Positions 55,095 through 64,000 of a stretch of DNA of 64,000 nucleotides are shown here, in pieces. Positions within the stretch are counted from its first letter, which is position 1. Each line of letters begins with the position of its first letter. This DNA comes from Monoplex corrugatus (Eukaryota; Mollusca; Gastropoda; Littorinimorpha; Ranellidae). The stretch spans positions 55,786,405 through 55,850,404 of the forward strand of contig CM060312.1 of assembly GCA_030674185.1 (NCBI GenBank), in the 5' to 3' direction. The translations under genes and the position numbers were made by a program. Under the pieces are notes generated by a model that worked only from the letters and a program-made list of their open reading frames with translations, ran no database searches and had not been told where the DNA came from.

Positions 55095-55483
55095 CTTTGT
55101 TCCTTTGATCCTTTGTTTCTGGCGTTCCGATTTTTCTGGGATGCTAGTGCGGACGTTGTTTCCCGCACACTGTGTAGGCAGTATGTTGCTGCACAGTCTT
55201 TAAGCTCTGCCTTCGGTGGACATGTATACTGGGTAGTTTCATGTTTACAAAAGCTACCGGACACGGACATGGCTTATATAGAATCTTTAACGTGCATGTT
55301 GGACGTTCTGCGTCCATACACACACGAATGGGCCTTAGGTACTAGTAGGTCTGCACATACCTTGACCTACGAGTTTGGAAAAATGTCCATCTGTTACCCA
55401 TCAGACGGGAGGTACCAGGTAGGATTGAACTCAGACTTTCCGATTGGAAGTCTGACGTCTTACCCGTGACTATCGCGCCCGTC
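55095..55483 (-). mobile_element. SINE family A copy (tRNA-derived), - strand
   Basis: On the - strand it starts GACGGGCGCGATAGTCACGG with A-box TAGTCACGGGT (55462-55472) and B-box GAGTTCAATCC. The body has TGTGCAGACCTACTAGTACC and GTTAAAGATTCTATATAAGC. The 3' end has CTACACAGTGTGCGGGAAAC and an A/GAAA-rich tail towards 55030. This is the most complete copy in the window, about 390 bp. Confidence 0.82.
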
Positions 55484-55618
55484 ACTGAAATGGATTGATA
55501 TGAAGTTGTTTGTGTTTGTCATAGTGGATTTTTTGTTGTTTGTTTGTTTGTTTGTTTTTCGTGAAATAGTTTGCCCTCCGCGAAAAATGCACATTGCCAT
55601 ATATGAAGCCACCCTATA

Positions 55619-55738
55619 GTGTGTGTGTGTTTGTATGTGTGTGTGTGTGTGTGCATATACATAGGGCTGCCCTATACATATACATGTATACATGTGTATG
55701 TGTGTGAGTGTGTGTGTGTGTGTGTGTTTGGGGGGGTG
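55619..55738. repeat. (GT)n compound microsatellite
   Basis: GT tracts separated by CATATACATAGGGC. Confidence 0.93.
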
Positions 55739-55789
55739 TATGTGCTCTTTTTTCCTATATGCATTGCATGAATCGTTTACAAATGACAG

Positions 55790-56030
55790 TGAATTGTTCT
55801 ACAGACTTTTTTCAGGGACAACTCTGCGGGATCTTTCACGTGAGCTAAGTGCATGCTGCCATACGGGACCACAGTTTATCGTCTCATCCGAAAAACTAGC
55901 ACCCACACCACTACTCAAGGTCTAACGGAATAGGGAGAAAAAATTTTGACCAATCGAGTATTGAACTTCTGCATTCTCAGACCTGTTGATTCCTAAGGCA
56001 AGAACTTTGTACCCACTTGGCCACACACTC
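55790..56030 (-). mobile_element. Second tRNA-derived SINE family, - strand
   Basis: On the - strand GTGTGTGGCCAAGTGGGTAC holds a perfect A-box, TGGCCAAGTGG, followed after 50 bp by AGTTCAATACT (B-box). The body has CTCCCTATTCCGTTAGACCT, TTTCGGATGAGACGATAAAC and GTGGTCCCGTATGGCAGCAT. The GGATGAGACGATAAAC block is, from memory, common in metazoan SINEs. Confidence 0.65.
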
Positions 56031-56339
56031 AAATAATTATCGTCTCTCTTACGTCAGTTCTCCAGACTACATACCAAGACACGGTGACCTCTCTGGATAA
56101 GGGTTTTTGAAGCTTACAACGGCGGGAAACATAAGAGTTCAGTACACCTCCTGCAAGACATGTCTGATCAAGGCGAACCGATTTATTTTGACGAAGATAA
56201 CAGCAGGAGAACTAGGCTAATGATCGGCTCCGCTCGAATGTTATCGTATTTGTGTGCGATATGTACGCGTGCTTACTGCTGTTCTGTTTTCACAAGTCCT
56301 GCTTCTCCCCAGCCCACTCACCTTTCCACATCCCCCTAA

Positions 56340-56405
56340 CCCTACTGTGTTGATCTCAAGATCTTGCCAGTGCATAGGATTTTCTGCAGATTCAAATGGT
56401 CTGCT
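56340..56405 (-). repeat. Family C fragment, - strand
   Basis: The reverse complement reads CAGAAAATCCTATGCACTGG and CAAGATC, the central block of family C. Confidence 0.5.
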
Positions 56406-56541
56406 AGATGTGACGTTGGGAAGCGCGCCTATGGATCTGTTGGAGTGCGATAAAATCCGATTTGAATAAAGTGTCAGCTCTAAACACTTTGGAGAATCTT
56501 CGCTGCTGCCCTCTACGCCAAGTGCGAGATGGGTAATAAGT

Positions 56542-56600
<59 letters not shown>

Positions 56601-56730
56601 TGTCTATATATATACATATATATATCTGTATATATATAGGCTACATAATTATATATATATATATATATGTGTGTATATATATATATAATTATATATATAT
56701 ATAATATATATATATAATATATATATATAT
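56542..56730. repeat. (AT)n-rich microsatellite region
   Basis: Interrupted AT tracts with short CACACA and GTGTGT pieces. Confidence 0.95.
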
Positions 56731-56733
56731 ATC

Positions 56734-56751
56734 TATCTATATATCTATACA

Positions 56752-56823
<72 letters not shown>

Positions 56824-56841
56824 TGTATAGATATATAGATA
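56734..56841. repeat. Palindromic (CT)n(AT)n(AG)n with unique flanks
   Basis: TATCTATATATCTATACAT-(CT)n-(AT)n-(AG)n-ATGTATAGATATATAGATA: arms of about 54 bp centred near 56788. The unique 19-bp ends are exact complements; only the CT (27 bp) and AG (about 21 bp) tracts differ in length. Confidence 0.92.
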
Positions 56842-56894
56842 TACGACTATATACCAGTCTAAGCTCTTTGAGTTACTGTTACTGTTAATTTTGT

Positions 56895-57425
56895 TGTAAG
56901 CCCAGCCGACTGCGTAGAGCCATATCAGGGCTCTAACCCGTCTTAAACCATACTACTTCAACAAGGAAAAAAAAAGAAAAGAAAAGAAAATTAAGTAGAC
57001 ATATCAATGCATTCGCGCACATAATCTAAAGAAATACCCCTGGCGTTGATCAGCTCGTCCAATTTATCACACAGGGGATTTACAAAAAACAAATCTTAAT
57101 ACAAATTTAAACACGACTAAGGAGATCAAGGTATACATAAAAACGGGCCTAAATTACCTAAAATTGCTTCCGCATTTCTCATTTCTTTAGAGCCAAAAAT
57201 GCACTTAATACATGTACCCAACTGTCAGTCTTAAGAGAATGTGCGTAAAACTTTATCGAACACATACAGGTAAATGGACCAGCAAGGCAGAAAATGATAG
57301 AAAGAAATGACAGAAAGTAAAGGAATAAGGCAAAAACAAAGAGTGACAGAAAAGAGGAAATTTCTAGCACAGAATTTTCAGAAGGTGGGGACACTATTTA
57401 TACTGAAAGAGCCCCAAACATCCCC
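56895..57425 (-). repeat. Interspersed repeat family B copy (-)
   Basis: Starts GTAAGCCCAGCCGACTGCGT and runs through ATAATCTAAAGAAATACCCC, GGGCCTAAATTACCTAAAAT, TTATCGAACACATACAGGT and GGAAATTTCTAGCACAGAAT to GAAAGAGCCCCAAACATCCC. It is the exact reverse order of 13453-13925 and 17829-18362. Confidence 0.85.
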
Positions 57426-58169
57426 ACGAGGAGAAGTTCTGCTGAAGGGCATCGAATGTGGCTTATGTAAATGTGAAGGCGGTCACGTACGCATTGCAAC
57501 CCAATCCATATCATGTATCTGCATGTGTGTGTATGTAATGTATGTATATGTACATGTTGGTGCATACATACCTCTTGGAGAGGATGCTAGCAAATGTGAT
57601 GTGTGACTGGAGTAAGTAAATGTGATGTGTGACTGGAGTAAAGACGTCACCACGTAAGATTCCTTGTTCTCTCAAGCTCTCGAAGTCCTGCAATTACAGT
57701 TTGTCTTGTATTTCTTGTCCTGGAAACATTTCGTGCAGCGAATGTAGAAACACAGCAGAATGTTATGATAGCGACATTTAACAACAACAATAAGAACAAC
57801 AAAACAACGACAACAACAACAACAAGAATAGCAGTATTTTCATACAGAACCCACAGTTCGTGTCAAAAAAAACAAAGTTCGTTGCACTTTACTATAAGTA
57901 TAACAAAAAGCTGTAAAATGTAAAAGATAACCACCACTCCAAATGAAGTAAGAATTCGGCAGAACCAGCCACAAAGAATAACGGAGAGCTGCTTCTTCTA
58001 ATCCAATAATCTGCATGGTCAATGCGGCGGGGAGTGGGGGAAGGGGGGACCAGATAGTACGAAATTGTTGACAAGATTTCACTGCGCCCGGACAATTCCA
58101 CAAGTGCTCCAGTCACTGAGGTGGGGGGGGGGGGGGGTAGGGAGTTTAGAGACCGTTCGCAGAGAGATT

Positions 58170-58440
58170 CTTCACACTCGGCCAGTTTCATATGTGCTCT
58201 ACCTAAATCTACCAGTCATTATCTGACAGACTCCTTGAGCGAACGCAAAACACTATGCGCTGGCAACGTCTTGAAAAGGGGAGAGGTCGAGTGAGAACGG
58301 GACCCATAAAACGATCAGCTGACACCATCAGAATGATTGGAACATTAAGACGGGCAGTAAACAGGTCATTGTTTATGTTGCATTCCGATCTTAAATTTGA
58401 GACATCAGGTATCGATTCCATGGCTCAACCAAGAGCCAGC
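58170..58440 (+). repeat. Interspersed repeat family C copy
   Basis: GTGCTCTACCTAAATCTACC, ATTATCTGACAGACTCCTTG, AACACTATGCGCTGGCAACG and CAGCTGACACCATCAGAATG, then TTGGAACATTAAGA. This is the fullest copy of the family in the window. Confidence 0.7.
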
Positions 58441-58844
58441 CAGCTGCTATGAAGGCTGGGTGGGTGGGGGAAGTGACAGGACGTTGGTTCCCCCTTCTCT
58501 GTCCCCGAGTGCAGCAACAAGCAGTTAAGGCAGAAAGATGATGCAATGTCGAGGATTCTGTCATAATGCAACATCGCAAAAGGAATAAAGAAGGCAAGAT
58601 ACGCCATGGTGGCAGACAACCCTCAAATGATGTTCTCAAAGCTGTGATTCCCGATTAAAAACTGTTCTATGTGCATTTTTTAGTTATTCCCCCATGTTTT
58701 CTTTTTCTTTTTTTTTATTTGTTAGATTGTCGCTTGATAGTGCGCTTATACTCTTTTCCTAATATCATCATTTACTTTCACTGAGTGTTCGGTCAGTCAT
58801 TTACGTGAGATTTTGGTTGAAAGTCTGTTCATGAGGGATTTTTC

Positions 58845-59030
58845 ATCGCACTCAAGACAATTCCGTATGCCCTCCGCCCGAATATGCCAGCAATAGTCTG
58901 GCAGTCTTCCTGACCTTGCACAGGAAATCCTATGCATTGGCAACCTCTTGAAATGGGAAGTAGGGGGGGGGGGGTATCTATGAAACGCAACACTGAATGA
59001 CTGGAAACATTAAGAAGAGCTTTTATGGAG
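58845..59030 (+). repeat. Interspersed repeat family C copy
   Basis: GACAATTCCGTATGCCCTCC, ATGCCAGCAATAGTCTGGCA, CCTATGCATTGGCAACCTCT, and GACTGGAAACATTAAGAAGAG: same order as 58170-58440. Confidence 0.7.
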
Positions 59031-59398
59031 ACTGCTACCTAGTGTTTGGATAGCTCATTCTGCATGTACGTTGACGTTTCTCTCCAACTGCTGTCCCAAG
59101 CAGCCTGTGTGTTTAGATCTACATGACCACGCAGGATTTTCCTTGTATATGACCTAAAACCTGGCACAGCACTCTTGGAAGGTCCCGTAGGACCTTTAAA
59201 TGGCCCTCGTCTCCTCTCCCCCTCCTTTTTTTTTTTTAAATATATGTATTAATTCCAGCAGAATATGCCTCCAATGTTCTGTTTCGTTTGGTAGTATTCC
59301 CACCAAACGATTAATTACATCTAAAATATATTATCGTCCCGCTTGTTAACTCCGCTCTAATGACCCCCCCCCTCCTCCTTCTCTTCATAACCTTGTGT

Positions 59399-59414
59399 CG
59401 CGCGCGCGCGCGCG
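59399..59414. repeat. (CG)8 tract
   Basis: Sixteen bases of alternating CG, flanked by TGTGT and GTGTAG. Rare in this AT-rich DNA. Confidence 0.95.
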
Positions 59415-60369
59415 GTGTAGTGTGCTGTTGTCTTTGTCACTTATCATATATGCAGACAACCTCCGCTGCGTATGAGGTTCGTAGGTACAGTATCAATCTC
59501 TTCCTGCACCTCAGTTAACTCTTCTGGAATTAAAATGCTAATCTTTGTAACAGAAAACTCATTCTCTTCTCAAGCATTCTTACATCCACCCCCCACCCCT
59601 CCCTCCCCCCCCCCCCCTTCGTCTTTGCTGAGAGTTTCCTGTCTTTGCAACAAAATGTACACTTGCATCCAAACAACATTATCATATGCAAATTCCACAA
59701 TACCATGACTTTGTTTCAGTACTTTTCCGCATCTCAAACTCTCAAAGTTACACGTTTTCTTTCTCGTTTTTTTTAAACAGAATACATCACATCCAATTAC
59801 AGAAAATCAGCCATTAAGTGATTAGAACCACAGATTTTCCGATTTTCCTCACATAATTTGTGTACAACTTATCTGAGAGTAAACAACTCCAAGATTGCAG
59901 AACGATGTTTTTTTTTTTAAAAAAGGTACTTAATTCCAGTTTTCTTACCTGTAAAACTACAAATGGTGGTTCAGGTTTTCGAAATGAGATGTCTAGTCAA
60001 AGTAGGACATACTCGCTCAGTTTTTTATTTTGTCATATTTTGTCTATACATATCTAAAATAATAAAAATAGCGCTGCCAAGATTTATGACTGCAGTGAAG
60101 AAACAAACTTTGGTATTCATTGGGCAGCAACGAGATCAATCGTATTTGCAAGATATCTCCACAAACGATATGCTGATGAAAAGAAACGCGAGGAGGAAGA
60201 AATGCCCGCTGGCACAATATTCTTCATGATCAGTTAAAGCTTGTTGCAAGCCAAGCACTTGCCCACAACACTTGGAAAGAAGTTACCTTATGCAGTTCAC
60301 AGCGCAACACACCCACGACTCTGGGCTAACAGGATCAGTAAGTCAGCGGTGCATATCCATTCATTCATT

Positions 60370-60425
60370 ATGTTGCTTTAAGCCAAGCTGACTGCTGAAG
60401 GCCATATCTGGGCTTTGACAACGTT
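60370..60425 (-). repeat. Family B end fragment
   Basis: TTTAAGCCAAGCTGACTGCT and GGCCATATCTGGGCTTTGAC match the end of family B at 56895-56940, without the rest of the repeat. Confidence 0.55.
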
Positions 60426-60514
60426 TACAATTAAAATCAAAGATTAGAATCGAGTTTAAAAACTTTCAAATTCAAATCGAGGATCACGTCAGGACTAAAC
60501 AAGGATCACGCCAG

Positions 60515-60633
<119 letters not shown>

Positions 60634-61632
60634 ACAAAGCTAAAAATGCTCAAAAGCAAACCAGGTAAAAGACAGACTAAAGGTAGTAAAACCAAACCTT
60701 TCTCACTCTATTACTGTATTAGTCATAATCAGATTAATCGTGCACATTGCCTTGTAATTCCATTTTGCCTTCCTACGCGTTGCCCTTTATATTTTAAGAC
60801 TCACTGACGTGCACTAACAATTAGAAGTGTAAAGTCATGCTCTTGAAAAATAGTCATTTTATAGCGGGTGGGCAAACACATACATGCGTGCGTACACGCG
60901 AGCACGAAGGCTTGTGTGCAGATCTAAACAACTCATGTCAACGACTTTTTTCCTCAACAATTATATCATGGTAGCTTGATAATGTGGTTTTGTTGTTGTT
61001 GCTGCTGCTGTTTGTGTTGTCTTTTGTTTCGTTGGTTTGGTATATTTGGTTTTTGTTTGTTGCCGTTTGTGTGTGTGTGCTTCTATGTGTCTTTGTGACT
61101 GTGTATCTGCTGTGTGTGTGAGGATCCACTGACAATTTCCAGCCACATTCTACTTTATCCAGCTAGTCGTATACATCGAATCAGGGGACTAAAAAGAAGT
61201 CAAGCCAGAAAAATCAGCTATTACTTTTTCTGTAATTTTCCAAATGCATCAAAAACAGATTCAAATCAATTAATAAACAACACATTTGCGTTAAATACCA
61301 ACACAGCCTAGAAATTTTAGAGTACACATTTTCTGCAGATTCGTACCCCTTCATCTGTGCCAAGTAATCTCAGTTTAAAAGGTAAATTCAGGTGCTGTTC
61401 TTCATTTTCAAATGTAATGATGCCAATTTTGTTGACAAAAGTTAAGTTTTAGCCAAAACCAATGCAAGCTTTTACAAGTTACTGCACAATTACTGTTCCT
61501 ACTGATGAGCTAAGTATGCCATGAGGGCTCAGCTGGTACACGGGCAATAATTGCAATGATTTTTTTTGTTGTGCTTGTTTTTTCTTTTGAAATCACCAAT
61601 GCAAGTTCGGGTTCTTGTCCTCCTCCCCACCG

Positions 61633-61757
<125 letters not shown>

Positions 61758-62618
61758 CTGTCTGCGTCCGTGATAATATTGAATTAAGTTCTGAAAGGGC
61801 TTTCGCTCATTTTGAAGATATTTAAGTAATGACAAACTATGACTTCTTTATACTACATTACCAATACATTTGAATATTAACAACGAAATGTAAAGCACAG
61901 TCCAGGTAATAAGAGCGTAAGACATGGGCCAACATACATCTACATCTTTGTGCATTATCAGTGAAATCCGATAATAGTAATGGTTTGAATATGTGAGCTC
62001 ACCGATCACGTATATTCCTAAACTGCCTTACAGATTTACAGACACATTCCTGAAAGTATCATCAATTTATGATGATAAAAACAATGTCAACCAAGTTGTA
62101 CCTTGCTTGTCTTTTCCTTGGAATTCTACGTATAGGTAAGTCCTGAACAGTCAACACTCTGATCGTAACTTTGTAAAGATTCACCAACAAACAGCTGAAA
62201 AAATCTTGCTTACAAATACGTGCACGCAAGTACACACACACACGATATGTGCGCACGCACGCACGCACACACACACACGCACACACACAAATACAAACAC
62301 ACGCGTGCATGCGCATACAAGCACGCACGCAAGTATATACACACACGCACGCACGCATGCACACTTCACACACACACGCGCACGCGCACACACGCACGCG
62401 CGCGCGCGCAACAACACACACGCACACACACACACACGCACGTGCACACGTATATGAGTCTTTAAAAAGAAGAGGCACAGGATACAAAATGACATGACTG
62501 ATTACAGTTGCTTTATTGTTAAAATACGGGACAATGCATCGTTAATGGACACACTACTCATATTGACAGATTAAAATCCCATCACTGTTTCAGGCTAATA
62601 AATACAAGAAAAGGAAAA

Positions 62619-62777
62619 ATGAGAGAGAGAGAGAGAGAGAGAAGAGTGTGGAGAGAGAGAGAGAGAGAGAGTGTGTGTGTGTGTGTGTGTGGCGCGCGCG
62701 CGTGCGTATTTTGGTGTGGGTGTTTGTGAGTGTGTGATTTTGTGTGTATGTTTTGTGTGTGTGTGTACATGTGTGTG

Positions 62778-62845
<68 letters not shown>

Positions 62846-62955
62846 CAGAGACAGAGACAGAGACAGAGAGAGAGGCAGACAGACAGACAGATGACAGACA
62901 GACAGAAGACAGAAGATAGGGCAGACAGGAGAGAGAGAGAGAGAGAGAGAGTACA
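62619..62955. repeat. Compound (GA)n/(GT)n/(GACA)n microsatellite
   Basis: GA tracts at both ends, GT in the middle, with GACAGA and CAGACAGACAGA variants between. Confidence 0.96.
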
Positions 62956-63574
62956 ACATCTTCCTTAACCTGAGAACCCTGAATGTACATGTAATGCACA
63001 GAATCAAACAAGGACTGTTTTGTTCATGTAGTGCTTACTCCCCATCAATTCTGAGTTTTGTTTCTTTTTTAACAAACAGCAGAAAGGTCTCCAAAAGCAC
63101 ACAATCTTACAATAAATTTACAGTGCCATACATGTTTTATACATGCACGCGCGCGCGCACACACACACACACACACCACACACACACACACACCACACAC
63201 ACACACACAACACTACACACCAACACCACAACACACAACCACACACGACCAGTCGAACACACTCTTATGCACGTACGCACACGCAAATATTCCTTTCAAT
63301 CTAACACACAAAGCCACAAAACGTTACCATCTATCCTTCATAAGGAATATTGCATAATGAACTAAATGAGAGTAACACTTTATAAATCAATCTTTTACAG
63401 CCACAAGTCCACAAACCAGCTGTACGTGCAATAATCCGGTCAGTCAGCCGAAATACGAGTTAATAGTAAACTCGTAATTTTGACTAGAAAAGCTTTGCAA
63501 AAAGCAAAATCAATACAGATATAAATAAAGGAACTAACAAACAATCGAACAAATGAACAACAAATAGATGAAAT

Positions 63575-63695
63575 AATATAAAGAAATTATGAACAAATAA
63601 AGAAATAATAATAAAAATAAATTACACAATAAATAAATAAATAAACGAATTAATAAATAATAATAAATAAATAAATAAACAAGTACACAAATAAT
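63575..63695. repeat. (AAAT)/(AATA) low-complexity stretch
   Basis: Imperfect AATA, AAAT and ATAA units. Confidence 0.92.
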
Positions 63696-64000
63696 AAATG
63701 AAAGTGAAACTGTATGGTAATACAGACAAACCTGAACAGCAGCAGCAAATCATGTGTCAAATTGAGATTAAGTACCTAAATTCATGTTCACAATATTTTG
63801 GAAAAAACACAAAGTTTTTAGGAATGTTCGAAATAATCTGTTTCAAACTTCATCAGATTGTTAGAAGTCATGATGCAAAATTTATGAGGACTATTTCGAA
63901 CGAAAAGTTTAAGTCAGGAAATGCATATTGCAAAGTTTCATTGCAATGATAAAATATAAAAAATTAAAAATAAAAATCACGTTGAACAGTTCGTGGAGAT

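Noticed and set aside
60060..60300. Possible retroelement peptide (WHNILHDQLKLVASQA frame near 60215-60290)
   Set aside because: The similarity to LINE ORF ends is too short and has no conserved cysteines or catalytic residues.

Overview
The window is eukaryotic, AT-rich, intron-rich nuclear DNA. Long (CA)n/(GT)n tracts, tRNA-derived SINEs and the protein sequences suggest a lophotrochozoan, most likely a gastropod mollusc (inference). Two protein genes can be supported, both on the + strand.

1) Positions 21-25729 hold the 3' part of a class A plexin (semaphorin receptor). There are 22 exons, all with AG/GT borders and matching phases. They encode about 1065 residues: the later IPT/TIG domains, one transmembrane helix, a juxtamembrane coiled coil, the split GAP domain and the Rho-binding domain between its halves. 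Exons for the signal peptide, Sema and PSI domains lie left of the window. Exons 6 and 13 each lack one base relative to the conserved frame. A probable long 3' UTR follows to about 31.26 kb.

2) Positions 45908-49022 hold a two-exon caveolin of 131 residues. It has the FEDVLAEP signature, the scaffolding segment, the intramembrane hairpin and an unusual 15 cysteines. A TATAAAAG box lies about 265 bp upstream of the ATG.

The rest is repeats. A 6.1-kb, 28-29-bp minisatellite (37.95-44.10 kb) has higher-order duplicated blocks. Introns and flanks carry several interspersed families: a ~400-bp tRNA-derived SINE, one copy of which is split by two nested insertions each flanked by a target-site duplication; a ~0.5-kb family with four copies; a ~0.2-0.4-kb family; TTAA-ended hairpin MITEs of piggyBac type; fold-back elements sharing a GGCCAGTTGGCCGAAA core; a DIRS-like tyrosine recombinase relic; and the RNase H end of a non-LTR retrotransposon. 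From 31.3 to 37.9 kb and from 57.4 kb to the end there is no recognisable gene.

Plexin and caveolin both act at the plasma membrane, but nothing here links them functionally. The most unusual structures are the nested SINE, the fold-back family with a ribozyme-like core, the element with inverted tandem-repeat ends at 5.3-5.9 kb, the higher-order minisatellite and the cysteine-rich caveolin.
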